DNA of 64,000 bases from Vigna angularis (GCF_016808095.1 NC_068973.1:24284077-24348076), one strand, 5' to 3'; shown: positions 11,036-21,851, counted from the stretch's first letter. Notes: generated from the sequence alone by a model not told the origin. Numbers and translations: made by a program.

Positions 11036-13155
11036 TGATAACACTCTAGATTTACATATTTTTCTTTGTTAAAAATCATTTTTTAGATTTCTTTAGTTTT
11101 TAATTTCTTAGAATTAGGCTAGTTTTATGTTTTTCTCTTAATTCTTTAGAATTTTAAAATTTTAGTTAAAAATAGGTTTTTAGATGTAATTTTTAATCTT
11201 TGTTAATAATTAGGAAATTAATATTTTTCTGAAATTCTTTAAATAAAAAAAAATGTTTGGTTTTAATTAGTTTTTAATCTCATAATATTTCTTCTTATTT
11301 GCATTCTAACTCTTTTATTCATTTTTTTTAGATTGGATCTGGTTTGGGCTTGAACAGCCAGCAGAAACACTGATCCCTGATCCCTCTTTGGGCTGTTTTG
11401 TGGCTGAATCTATTGGATAGTAGGGAGCAACAATTGAGACGCTGAAAATGCTGGATAGGTAATGAAATTAGGCCTATTGGTCTGCTGATTGGAAGTAAAT
11501 AGTCCAGCGCTGGTGCACTGGATTTGGGGCAGCTGTGCATGGGTTTCAATTAAATGAAACGCACCGTTTTGGAGGCTGGCAGCTGCAGTTCCTTTGGGGT
11601 CTTCACTCCATCACTTCATTTGGAGGCAGTAGCACACACGAGCCAAGAGAGAGTGAGGCAAGAGGAAGAAGAAGAGAGCTCCACAGGTGCGGTCCTGCCC
11701 AGAGAAGATGACCGGAGCTGACTAGCACTACCACGTGGAGGGCGAAGATTACAGCGTTTCAAGCAAGGTTCCCCTCTCCCAATTTTTTCTCTTTTTCCGT
11801 TTTCCACCCTATAAAAAGGGTTCTCTCATGTAAACTAAACACTTCTTCATACAATTTTACACACCTTCAGATACCTTTAGTTTTACGCTCTGTAGATTAG
11901 GGTTTACGCTTTCTATAGAGTAGGTTTTCGTTCTCCTTGCTTTTGGAGCGCACATCACGGTGGTGACAGCCCGCGGTGGCTCTGATTGAGCATTTGTTCG
12001 GTACATTTTTTTGTAATTTTCTTTTCTCGTTAATAATACATTTTGTTCTTGATGTTTCGCTTGTTCAGTGTTTTGTGATTCTGTTATGTTTCGTGCTTGT
12101 GTGTTTCTTGTGTTGTTTCAATGAAGAAACGAATTGGACTATGATTCAATGTATTCTATAGTTCCTTTTGGAATCAAATGACTCTATATTGAGCATTCAC
12201 TTTCGAGATGTCTTCTCGAGCCAAAGATGAGTCCAGTACATAAAAACTCATTCAGTTTTGTGTTTATATTTTTTTCTTCTATTATTGTTGTATGTGATTT
12301 TAATTTTGTAATTGAACTCTATTTGAGATTTGTGAAGGAAAACATCCACATTTCTACATCTGTTTTGGATGTAATATGATTCCATAGTGAGCATGACATA
12401 TCAAGAGGTCTTCTTGAGAGATGTTAAGCTTCATAATTGTCAAATTAAGTTCAATTTCAGTGTTGTAATCCTGGTCTTGTGAAAGTGTGCATTGATTGAA
12501 TATTTGAGTGAGAATTTCCATTTTATGTTCTGAAACATGAACTAAAAAGCACCCAAGGAGGGCTTAAATTTCTCATAATGTCTTTCTGAAGAGTAATTGA
12601 GACTCTTTCATTCAATCTATTGCACATTTGCCTCTGTTGTTTGCTTTCTGTGTAATATCCTTAGTTTGCTTCTTTATCTTTAGTATTCCTTTTGACTTGA
12701 TGTTAGAATAGTCTTAGTTTTGATTGTGATTTTATTTTCTTGTTTTTTATTTCATCATTTACATATTGTAGTGATAATCTTGAGGTTTTGTTATTAGACA
12801 GTAGCAATGCTCATTAGTTTAGATAATTTTAATTGCAGTTAAATTTTCATATTAGCTTAGATGTTGGTGTTTCTGTTTTAGGTAGTTTAGAGTTCCATTT
12901 TCTTTTATTTTTCCTTTTAGTTCATATTCTTTCTTTCCTTAAACAAATTTTCTTATTCTTTTTAATTTCATTGTTTCATTTTCTATTTCCCCACCTTGTT
13001 TTTATAGTTGAGTAGTAAATAATTAAGAGAATTAACTTTACACTCTAAAGCTTAATCATAGTTGAGTCCTTGGATTGATCCTTGGTTATCCCTCTACTAC
13101 ATTAGTGGGGAAACTGAGTTTGTTGGCTTTGATGCGACTAAAAGTGAGTTTAACA
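11036..13155 (+). repeat. 3' LTR of the LARD-like element
   Basis: 2120 bp from TGATAACACTC to GAGTTTAACA, then the TSD GAGAG. The TATA box is conserved (11810-11817). It would supply the polyadenylation signals of the transcript. Scattered differences from the 5' LTR show the insertion is not brand new. Confidence 0.9.
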
Positions 13156-13568
13156 GAGAGGTGTTTTATATTTTTGACGTGAGGTCTCTATATAAACCTT
13201 GTTGTAAAAACCTTGATCATTATAGTGCATTGGCTTCCTATGGTTGGAAGGACACTGGATGTAGGCTTGGCCGAGCCAGTATAAAAACTCAGCGTTTGAT
13301 CTTTCTTATCCCTACTCTTTTACATTCAATCGATTATACTTTATACTCATTCGATTAAATTTCCGCTGCATTGAAAATCTTTTAACTTGTGTTTCAAGAA
13401 AAGTATAAAGGCATCTCTTTTGTTGAAAATGTTTTTGAAACTTTTAAATTTTATACTTCACCAATTCACCCCCCCCCCCCTCTTGTTGTGAGAAATCGAG
13501 TCATTCTATTTTAACAACATCAATTTGGTCAAGTGTGGTTTGGAGTAATAATTCTATAGTTTTCGTGC

Positions 13569-14929
13569 TGTAGAATTATTCAGACTCGCTGAGCGAATGG
13601 AGTCGCTTAGCGAGAGGTCAAGGGTCTGAACCACTGTCTTTGGATTCGCCTAGCGAGTTGGGTCGTTGAGCGAGTAGTTGAGGGGTCTGAAACACTGTCT
13701 CTGAATACGCCTAGCGAGTTAGGTCGATTGGCGACTAGTTCAAGGGTTTTGGACCACTATTTATGGTCTCGCGTAGCGAGTAGGGTCGCTGAATGAGACG
13801 GTTAGGGGTCTGGACCACTATCTGTTTATTCGCACAAAGAGGTGGATCGTTGAGTGGGAGGTTAGGGTTTGGGATTAATCTTATTTTATTCGCACGATGA
13901 GATGGATCGCTGAGCGAGAGGTTGAGGTCTAAGGAACATTGTCTGTGTATTTGCACAGCGAGCTGGGTCGCTGAGCGGGAGAACTATGTGGTCACCCAAC
14001 GAGTGTAGTCGTTGAGCGACTAGTCTAGGTTTTGGTTTACTCTTTCCTTCCTTGTTCTTGATTTATTAGAATTATATGTTGATTCATTTTTGGAATGATG
14101 TATGATTATGTATGAGTTGATATGCGTATCAAAGTCATGACTTGAGATTTAAAGTGAAAGTATGTGGTTTCAAAGTATGCTTTCAAAGTGGTGAAAGTAA
14201 GTTCCAAAGTGGAATCTCTCGGTGAGGTTCAAGTATGTTTAGAATGAATGCAGAAGCTCAGTCTTGTGGGTTATCTTGAAACTCCAACGGTCTTTCATTC
14301 TCAAGTAGAGAGGATTAATCCATGTCGTGAGGATTAGTAGGAGGTCTTAGTCTTGGGGTCTTCACGTATGCTCCAAGACGTGGAACAGACTAACCTTGTG
14401 AGTGTGGTAGGGTGAAACCCATTGACAATGGCTTTGCAAAGCAGTAGAAGCCACCATAAGTGCACAACCCGTCATAGCTCGCTAATCATTCTAAGTCCGA
14501 ACGATCAATTCATTGTAGTGTCATGCATAAAGTGTGTTGTGTTGGTGAATGACTATGTGAAATTGTTTGTAATGTAGTTGATGAATATAATGATTGTTCT
14601 TTTATTTTAAACTAGCTTACCCTATTCTTTATGATTATGTTTTGTATGTGCGGTGTTCTTTTCTTTGCGATGATCATCTTGTGGGTATGAGCAGAGGGAG
14701 ATGAGATCTCTCTGAAGTAAGCGCTGAATGGAGGGTACCCTGTAGTTTAGTTTTCTTTAGATTAGTATGGTAAATAGTTTTGTTTAATCCAATTTGTATA
14801 AAGTTTAAAGTTTATAGTTGTTTTGGCTAACTGTAAGTTTATACTTTATAATATAGCCTATAATTGTTCTATCTTATTAACTATGTGACGACTATGATAT
14901 GGTTAATCGCTATATTTTGGGATATTACA
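13569..14929 (+). repeat. Gypsy (Tekay/Del-like) LTR
   Basis: The end is firm: GGGATATTACA directly precedes a tRNA-Met type primer site. The start is less sure; TGTAGAATTATTC at 13569 is the best TG start. The first 460 bases carry about ten variants of TCGCTGAGCGAG, a near-palindrome. No second LTR is seen, because the element is cut short at about 15408. Confidence 0.65.
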
Positions 14930-14933
14930 TTTT

Positions 14934-14945
14934 TGGTATCAGAGC
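14934..14945 (+). other. Primer binding site TGGTATCAGAGC
   Basis: Complementary to the 3' end of initiator tRNA-Met, the common primer of plant Copia and chromovirus retrotransposons. It lies four bases after the LTR end. Confidence 0.85.
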
Positions 14946-15075
14946 AGTTCTTTCCTTAGGAATTCTATAGGTTATGAGTGTACTATGCTTTTGTTGTGTA
15001 CTCATAGTTATGTCTAGTTGGTATCCTTGTTTCTTTGAGTAGGACTGATGACTTTTCTCTCTATGGATGTAGAAA

Positions 15076-15408
15076 ATGGTACTTAAGCCTCCTCTTTCCC
15101 CACCAATAAATCCTGATGTACCAGACTTGATGAGGGTGATGGAGTCTATGATAACTATAATGTAACAACAAAATGCAGTTTTAGTTCAGCAGAATATTGT
15201 GGCATTTTACCAATTGGAGGTTGTCAGAGTGTTAGCAGAGGCCTCTCAAAGGCAGCATGTGGATCTTATGAGCAGTGGCAAGGCTATAGCTGGACCATCA
15301 TCTTCTACTTCCGCTCATCCTCAAGAGTGGAGTCTTGAGAGCTTTGTACAACATCACCTGCCAAGTTTAATGGCAAGTTTAATACAATTTTATGAGTCCT
15401 TACAATAA
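15076..15408 (+). pseudogene. Truncated Gypsy gag, N-terminal part
   Basis: Starts at ATG 15076 (MVLKPPLSPPINPDVP) and meets a stop after about 29 codons. The frame continues past it with a Gln-rich helix (QQNAVLVQQNIVAF) and SLESFVQHH, which matches the start of the gag domain in this retrotransposon class (usually SFLQHHPAKFNG; the rest is in a shifted frame here). Everything after 15408 is missing. Broken, not functional. Confidence 0.65.
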
Positions 15409-15600
15409 ATAAATAAATATGTATATATATAAAGGACGAATTAATATTAACTATTACAATAAAAATGTTGTCATTAAATACTAAATTTAAATATAAAGAA
15501 TGATTAAAATAGTGTATTTTGGAAAATTGAAAATGAAGTCATGGGAAAAATATAAAATGACGATAAGTTTAAGGAAATAAATCAAAGGAAAGAGAAACAT

Positions 15601-15740
15601 CACTACAAAAATGATATATTTTAGGAGGGATTATTTTCTGGGGGTTTTGAAAACCTTGAAATTTCCAGTGGTTAAGACAAAAACCGCAGGTAGATTTTTT
15701 TTTTTATTTTATAAAACATTTTGGCGGTTTATCATAAAAT
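15601..15740 (+). repeat. CACTA left terminus with subterminal repeats
   Basis: CACTACAAAAATG followed by GGGGGTTTTGAAAACC, CCAGTGGTTAAGAC and GGCGGTTTAT, variants of the subterminal unit seen many times at the right end. Such repeats bind the element's transposase in the En/Spm family. Confidence 0.8.
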
Positions 15741-16188
15741 ATTCACCCCCAATTTAGCACCCTCCCCTCCTCGCCTTCATTTCCCAATCTTCTAATTTTC
15801 GCAAGCCCTAGAGTGTGTATCTGCAAGCTTCTCTCTACTATGATTTTCCCGCAAGCTTCTTTTCTCTGCTGTGATTTTCAAAGAAAGCCCGTTATTGTTC
15901 GTGGAGCTGTTCGATTTGGGTTTGTCTTGGTCTTTCGTTGCTTAGGAACAAAAACCTGGTGCCTTTCTAGGCTGAGCGAGGCCGACCGTCAAGGTATTGT
16001 TCGTCGAAGGTCCTGGTGCCTCCAATCGAGGGGCTCTAGCATGTGTTCGCTCCCGCATCGACAATCAAGGTACTATGTTCGAGCTTCGCTCTGCTTTTGC
16101 CTCTTTGAGATGTTTTTGGTTTTATGTTTTTGTCATGTCCAATGTGTGTATTTTATGTTTTTGTTTGGTTTGTTTTTTTTCTCTCCAA

Positions 16189-16323
16189 CTTGAGTGCAAG
16201 AATGGCAAGAAATCTTTGAAGATTTGCTATGCAACAACACATTCCTCAGGTTCCTCTGTGAACAGAATCTTAGACATATTCCTTCGGGACTTGTTCCTGA
16301 AGTTTTAAATGTCATGATGGAGA
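16189..16323 (+). pseudogene. Unidentified exon-like segment in the CACTA element
   Basis: An open stretch ending MEMRS-stop at 16323 reads like real protein: EWQEIFEDLLCNNTFL, then EQNLRHIPSGLVPEVL. It starts without an ATG, which fits an internal or last exon. Other frames here are also open, so coding is not certain. I do not recognise the source. It could be a captured host exon or part of the CACTA second protein. Confidence 0.3.
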
Positions 16324-16695
16324 TGAGGTCTTAGGGTTTTTCCAACCTTTATTAGTTACAACATATTGTGCATGTGTGTATGTGTGTGTTAGTAAGCATA
16401 TTTATTATTTTGCGTGATTTTCTCTTCAATTTGGCATTTATGCTTAGTTATTAGTGATGGATAGATTTATGAGAGAGCAAACTCTGCATATGTTGCCTTG
16501 TCTACTTACTTAGGTGAACAAAATTACTTACATGAAAACAGGTGATTTCCTCTAGTTGAGTTGGACATCAAGTCGTAAGCTTATATTTTGTTAGAGCATT
16601 TTATGGGGAGACTTTGGTTTGTTTTTCATTTTTAGAGAATTTATTAACTTCCACCTCCATGTAATGTATTCATATGCTTTATTTGGTTTATTCAG

Positions 16696-16756
16696 GCCAT
16701 CAAGCTTAGATGCTATTTTTCTTGCACATGGACTAGTTGTTCTTCAAACTTTACCT
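16696..16756 (+). pseudogene. Captured exon resembling plant metaxin
   Basis: 61 bases bounded by TTCAG before and GTAAGT after encode PSSLDAIFLAHGLVVLQTLP after one split base. This resembles the C-terminal glutathione-S-transferase-like part of metaxin, an outer mitochondrial membrane import factor, as I remember it (SSLDA..L.H.L). The exon has consensus splice sites on both sides. It is too short for certainty, and the helicase and MAP65 exons elsewhere make capture plausible. Confidence 0.4.
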
Positions 16757-16822
16757 GTAAGTATTAATATTAATTAACTGTGTTTCAATTGTTTGTTTTG
16801 AGATGGTTATGGATACTCTAGT

Positions 16823-17555
16823 TGATATGATCATACATGGGGCAACAATGAAGAGCTTTCAAAGTGACAACAAGCATAAGAAAGAGTAGAATAGGTTTCC
16901 TTTGGGCGTGTATTTGCCTTTTGATTTCTTTCTCTTAGTTCTTGTGAATAATTGCTTATAAACTCTTCTTTCTCTTTAAGAGCAAGCAATGTGGGACTAT
17001 CCATGGCTTGATCTTAAAAAGAAGAGAAGAGAAAGTGAGCATTCTAGGCGTGTAGGAGTTAGTAGCATAGCTAGTTTTCATATTTTGAACTATAGGAGAA
17101 CTAGTTGCCTTATAAACCCTTTGGAGTGGAGAGAATTGAGCAATGTGGGACTCAAAAGTCCCTAGAAGACCTGCAGCAGCTGCTGGACGGACTACACCCT
17201 CAAAAGTCCCACATCTCCTAGATCTTGCATCTTAGCTCACTCCAAAGGTTATATAAGAAGGCTTAGGGGTCTCCTTTTTGTACACCTTACCTTGATTCAA
17301 TGAATTTGAGTTGATTTGCACTTTTGCAATTCTCTTTGAGATAGAATTCTGTCTCTAAAGTCCCAAATTTGGGCAGGCCTTATCTTGCTCAAGCAAGTGG
17401 CGGTCCTCTTCATGATGCTTATCTTGGAAGCTTGTTCAAGTGGCGCATCTTCATTTCCTAAGTTTCCTTTTCTCTAATCTCTTCCATTTTTAATTTCTCT
17501 TCCATTTCTTAAATGTCATTTAGTATATTCTCTCTAGGTAAGCACTTCCCCATCA
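16823..17555 (+). repeat. 5' LTR of the gag-only element
   Basis: 733 bp. A TATA-like TTATATAAG at about 17249-17257 is the probable promoter. A segment with AGTCCCACATCTC and a partly inverted GCAATGTGGGACT resembles a hairpin-forming regulatory stretch. Confidence 0.9.
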
Positions 17556-17557
17556 TG

Positions 17558-17571
17558 TGGTATCATGAGCC
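17558..17571 (+). other. Primer binding site TGGTATCATGAGCC
   Basis: Two bases after the 5' LTR; an initiator tRNA-Met type site with a one-base difference from the usual TGGTATCAGAGCC. The leader that follows (17572-19092) is 1.5 kb, unusually long, and has only short accidental frames. Confidence 0.8.
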
Positions 17572-19092
17572 TTAGGTTTTTGATCTCTTAGGAATTGCAT
17601 GCTAGAGTAGAATAGCTTAGATATGTTCATTTTCGCTGAGCCATTTTCTGTCTCGCCCAGCCTCTGCGTGAAAATACAGTGACCTTGTATGATTTAGTTT
17701 AGCTTCATTTCTTGTCCGTTTTCCATGAAATTTTTTTTCCTAGTTTCGTCTGGATGTCTAGTTTCATGAACATATTTTACTTTGCTCAAATTCGTTCTGT
17801 GCTGTTCCCAGTAAATTTATTTCTCCACTGTGTTCATCTAGTTTTCTGCTGTTGAATTAATACTCCACTGTTTTGCTTGTTGTTGGCTGTTTGGACATTT
17901 TGGTGGCTGGAATTGCTCCCTGGACGTTGCTACACACTCTCAATACTCTTAAGCAAGGAATCAACACTTCAAATCAATGCTTTGAGGGACTAAACCGTGG
18001 CTGTCCAGAGCCTTGTGCAAGTAGACTTTTCATCAAACAGCAACAATGCTATTGGAGGTCTTCAACAAGTAGGTGTCCTATTTCCTTTTGTTTGTTTGTT
18101 CCAGCTGTAATTTCTTGTCTTGGCTGGATTGTATGTGTCTTTTCTTGCTTATTAGCTTTGAATTGAGTCATATGTTTGTTCCTCTTTAGGAGTTTTCTAG
18201 AGTATTTTTCTGAAATTGCATAGCTAAGAGTATTTTTTACATCTCCTTGCTTGTATGATGAATTGAGCTTGATCTTTATAGGATTTAAGTGTGTGAACCT
18301 TGCTTATATGTTCTGTATTCATAGAGGCATCCATCCATTCTATTTGGCATATTAATCAAACACACTTAATGTGTTAAACTTAGCTTGGCCGAGAACATTC
18401 TTGCAAACTGCACCAAAATTGGTGTGCATGCTTGCTGGCCGAGACATCTTCCTTGTGTTTAGTGTGTTTGAGCATTGTTTTCAAGCCTCTTTTCTCATTT
18501 AAATACAGAATATATTGGTTTGAGGTTTGCCAAAATTATTTCCAGCATTAATTTGGTCTTGCTCTTCATGTATACTTAGTATGTTGATGTATATTTGCTT
18601 CTTGGTTGTGTAAATTTCTTTGCTGTCTTGTTCATTTTGTGCCACTGTTTTGACTCCATTTTCTTGCTGTTTTGTCTTCATAAAATCATTAGAGTGTTGC
18701 CTCCTTGTTTTTGTGCCAAGTTTCTTGAATTTTTAGGTTCCATTTTCATCATTTGTCTTGTAGTTTTCATTCTTTCTTTGGCCTCTACCATGTGCTGTCT
18801 TGATTTGGCTTCTTTGCATTAAAGTGGATTGTACATCTTTCCATTTGCTTTGGACTTGAGTTGGTGCTCTCAAAGTGGACTTGTGAGACATTACTATTTT
18901 GAAAGAAGAGTGCATGTGAGTGGAGTGATCTTGCTTTGTTTTGCCATTAACACCGTGAGTTTTGAGCCTAATTTTTTGGTGCTGCTGTGAGTGAACCTTG
19001 GTTGCTGTTTACTTCAGTTTTGCTGCTGTATTTGGACTGTTTTCTAACCTGTTTTTTGTGTAAGTATTGCTGCTGTTTGCCTTTAGAAAACC

Positions 19093-20862
19093 ATGTCTGC
19101 AGGTTCAAGACACTCTTCTTCCATTGGAAGTAGTCATCACGGAAGTGCTTCTAGCAAATTTGATTTGATGAAGGCTTTTCAACAAATGCAACATCGACTT
19201 GACTCCATTAGTAAACGGTTGGACAAGGACGCGAAAGCAAAAGGGGAGCAACCTCATGGTCATGATCATGGTTTCTACAAGAAGAAGCAAGAAGCTAGAA
19301 CTGTAAATGTATACCTTCCTTCACCGAAGAAGCATCAAGAAGATAAAGCTATGGACCAAGGCCTTACACTACCAAAGTTGAATTTGCCTACTTTCAAAGG
19401 AGAAGCCGAGCCGTTTATTTTTCTAGATTGGATAGCTAAAGTAGACCAAATTTTTGATTTGTATAGTGTAAATGGACCTTTGCGTGTAAAGTTAGCTTGT
19501 TTAGCTTTAGAGGGATACGCCAAACAATGGCTAAATAGGAGATACTTAACCATGGCCTCACCCGCGAGTACATGGGAACATTGTAGGGACATTTTGTACC
19601 AACATTTCGTACCTCCATACTACCATAGGGACCTCTTGATTAAGCTCCAACAGCTTACTCAAGGTAGACGAAGTGTGGAGGAGTATGCTCGTGAGCTCGA
19701 AGTGCTCCTACATCATACTAACCTTAAAGAAAATGATCATGCAAAAATAGTTAGATTTATTAGTGGACTTAATAGTAACATCCAAGATATAATTGAATTC
19801 CATGATGATGAGACTTTAGATGTAGTGGTTCATAGAACCATGAAAGTAGAGAAGAAACTCTTGAAAAAAGAAGCTTGTCACAACAAATTTTCCAAATCTT
19901 CAAGAGATATTTTCTACAAATCCTCATCATCAAAGGATAAAACCAAGGATGTTTCTAAGGAGCCCACTAACAAATCGTTTCCTCATTCTTCTTCTAACCA
20001 TTCCTCTTCCCCACCTAAATCTCCTTCTAGACCAAGTCACATTAAATGTTTTAAATGTTTAGGACATGGTCATATAGCCTCTGCCTGCCCCACCAAAAAG
20101 GCAACATGCATTGAGGGTGAAGTAATTATGACTAATGAGTCTACCTCTTCCTTAACTTCACCAACCTATAGCTCTTCTTCCTCATCAAGTGATGCCAAAG
20201 AGAAGGTCATGCTTACTTGTTTAAATGAAGAAAGAAAAGAAAGAGAGGAGAGAGTAAAAGAAGAGACTGAGAGAAAAGAAAGAGAGGAGAGAAAAAAGAA
20301 AGAAAAAGAAGAACTTGTGAGAGAAATGGAGAAGGACAAAGTCTTAGTTAAAAAGGAAGTGTTACTGAAGGCACCATCCACTCCCATCATTCAAATAGAT
20401 CTACACCATGACAGGGGAGTTTTTCAATCCTTCTACTTTTCTCCTTTTACTAAGTTTTCTTTCTTTGTTCCAAAAATATTTTGCACAACTTTTTCACCTC
20501 CCTCTTTCCTTCTTTCCAACTATTCCATAAACATTTGTGAAACATATCATGAGTTAGTGTTACCCCTTTGGTTCCATTCAACTCAAGACAAAAATAATTT
20601 TTTCTCTAAAAATGGTCTCCTAGTTTTCACCACTAAATGCAATAAAAATATCAGGAGACTTTCTTTTACTATTACTTGTTTATATACATTGATTAGTCAA
20701 CATAAATTCATTCACAAAATGTTTAATGATTTTTGCAGGTTGACATTTGATCCAGGAGGAGTTGCTTTGGTTTATACACGAAATAAGTCACTAATCTCTC
20801 TTTGTTGCAGGTTTTTCAAGATTCGAGGTCGAATCCTCTCCAACCTGGGGGGGATGATATGA
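19093..20862 (+). CDS. Retrotransposon gag polyprotein
   Basis: 589 codons from ATG 19093, open to within the first bases of the 3' LTR. Residues 1-100 are a Ser/Lys-rich head. Residues about 110-240 form the retrotransposon gag domain (FLDWIAKVDQIFDLY, LEGYAKQWLNRR, FVPPYYHRDLLIKLQQL, SVEEYARELEVLL). A CCHC zinc knuckle CFKCLGHGHIASAC lies near residue 317 and binds RNA. An acidic/basic charged helix (residues about 375-425) follows. After about residue 440 the sequence is Phe/Ser-rich and unlike a protein domain. Near the very end, another frame reads DSRSNPLQPGGDD, the usual pol C-terminus of legume relatives, so pol was deleted internally. Gag would assemble virus-like particles in the cytoplasm. 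Confidence 0.85.
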   Translation: MSAGSRHSSSIGSSHHGSASSKFDLMKAFQQMQHRLDSISKRLDKDAKAKGEQPHGHDHGFYKKKQEARTVNVYLPSPKKHQEDKAMDQGLTLPKLNLPTFKGEAEPFIFLDWIAKVDQIFDLYSVNGPLRVKLACLALEGYAKQWLNRRYLTMASPASTWEHCRDILYQHFVPPYYHRDLLIKLQQLTQGRRSVEEYARELEVLLHHTNLKENDHAKIVRFISGLNSNIQDIIEFHDDETLDVVVHRTMKVEKKLLKKEACHNKFSKSSRDIFYKSSSSKDKTKDVSKEPTNKSFPHSSSNHSSSPPKSPSRPSHIKCFKCLGHGHIASACPTKKATCIEGEVIMTNESTSSLTSPTYSSSSSSSDAKEKVMLTCLNEERKEREERVKEETERKEREERKKKEKEELVREMEKDKVLVKKEVLLKAPSTPIIQIDLHHDRGVFQSFYFSPFTKFSFFVPKIFCTTFSPPSFLLSNYSINICETYHELVLPLWFHSTQDKNNFFSKNGLLVFTTKCNKNIRRLSFTITCLYTLISQHKFIHKMFNDFCRLTFDPGGVALVYTRNKSLISLCCRFFKIRGRILSNLGGMI

Positions 20863-21587
20863 TCATACATGGGGCAACAATGAAGAGCTTTCAAAGTGAC
20901 AACAAGCATAAGAAAGAGTAGAATAGGTTTCCTTTGGGCGTGTATTTGCCTTTTGATTTCTTTCTCTTAGTTCTTGTGAATAATTGCTTATAAACTCTTC
21001 TTTCTCTTTAAGAGCAAGCAATGTGGGACTATCCATGGCTTGATCTTAAAAAGAAGAGAAGAGAAAGTGAGCATTCTAGGCGTGTAGGAGTTAGTAGCAT
21101 AGCTAGTTTTCATATTTTGAACTATAGGAGAACTAGTTGCCTTATAAACCCTTTGGAGTGGAGAGAATTGAGCAATGTGGGACTCAAAAGTCCCTAGAAG
21201 ACCTGCAGCAGCTGCTGGACGGACTACACCCTCAAAAGTCCCACATCTCCTAGATCTTGCATCTTAGCTCACTCCAAAGGTTATATAAGAAGGCTTAGGG
21301 GTCTCCTTTTTGTACACCTTACCTTGATTCAATGAATTTGAGTTGATTTGCACTTTTGCAATTCTCTTTGAGATAGAATTCTGTCTCTAAAGTCCCAAAT
21401 TTGGGCAGGCCTTATCTTGCTCAAGCAAGTGGCGGTCCTCTTCATGATGCTTATCTTGGAAGCTTGTTCAAGTGGCGCATCTTCATTTCCTAAGTTTCCT
21501 TTTCTCTAATCTCTTCCATTTTTAATTTCTCTTCCATTTCTTAAATGTCATTTAGTATATTCTCTCTAGGTATGCACTTCCCCATCA
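20855..21587 (+). repeat. 3' LTR of the gag-only element
   Basis: 733 bp, essentially the same as the 5' LTR. It is preceded by the polypurine tract CTGGGGGGGATGA. The gag stop codon falls just inside the LTR. Confidence 0.9.
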
Positions 21588-21752
21588 CTAGTGGCAGCTT
21601 GGTTTATACTGACCAATTAAATTGGACAAGGATTGCTATGAAGGTTACATTTTACACTTTGAAACTATCATAAATGTGGTTAGATTCTGAATAAAAGAAT
21701 AAATGGTTTTGGCACTCTATAGAAGCAATGTGGTTACATTAATTCGTGTTTG

Positions 21753-21851
21753 TATTCGTGTTTCTGTATCCATGCAAAAATGTTGCAAGACCACCGTAAT
21801 AGAGTATTTCATGACTTCCACAATGGTGCTTGCAGAAATCTTGTTTGTACT
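21753..21851 (+). pseudogene. Captured exon of a DHH1-type DEAD-box RNA helicase
   Basis: Thirty-three codons give [15 protein letters not shown] and then [18 protein letters not shown]. This matches the helicase C-terminal domain of the DDX6/DHH1 family (Arabidopsis RH6/RH8/RH12), which acts in mRNA decapping and storage in P-bodies; family members normally have [27 protein letters not shown] in that domain. After LVCT the match stops, consistent with an exon end. The segment sits between CACTA terminal DNA and the TNP2 remnant, so it was captured by the CACTA element. Too short to function as a helicase. Confidence 0.85.

Larger units (their letters stand above)
5185..13155 (+). mobile_element. 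Complete pol-less (LARD-like) LTR retrotransposon, TSD GAGAG
   Basis: Two direct repeats of 2120 bp each (5185-7304 and 11036-13155) bound a 3731-bp interior, and GAGAG is duplicated at 5180-5184 and 13156-13160. The LTRs begin TGATAACACTC and end GAGTTTAACA. The priming site TGGCGCCGTTGCCGGGGA after the 5' LTR is the type used by Athila/Tat-class Gypsy elements. No gag, protease, reverse transcriptase or integrase motif is visible. The interior instead has one interrupted reading frame of unknown type (7462-8918) and a T-rich untranslated stretch. It fits a large non-autonomous derivative relying on a relative's enzymes. Confidence 0.9.
4440..13514 (+). repeat. LTR copy, 5'-truncated and split by a full retrotransposon
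   Basis: Two pieces, 4440-5184 and 13161-13514, together form about 1.1 kb that matches the reverse complement of the LTR at 731-3219, with the same CTCTTGTTGTGAGAAATCGAG-like ending after a C run. Similarity starts only near 4440, so about 200-300 bases of the LTR start are missing. The retrotransposon 5185-13155 sits between the pieces. I found no convincing primer binding site after 13514. Confidence 0.75.
16823..21587 (+). mobile_element. Gag-only LTR retrotransposon (TR-GAG type), TSD CTAGT
   Basis: Two 733-bp LTRs (16823-17555 and 20855-21587) beginning TGATATGATCATAC and ending CCCCATCA, with CTAGT duplicated at 16818-16822 and 21588-21592. By eye the LTRs are almost identical (an A/T difference is seen at the AGCACTTCC/TGCACTTCC position), so insertion is recent. 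A tRNA-Met type primer site follows the 5' LTR. The only protein is gag (19093-20862); no protease, reverse transcriptase or integrase is present. That is the layout of terminal-repeat retrotransposons with a gag domain. Confidence 0.93.
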
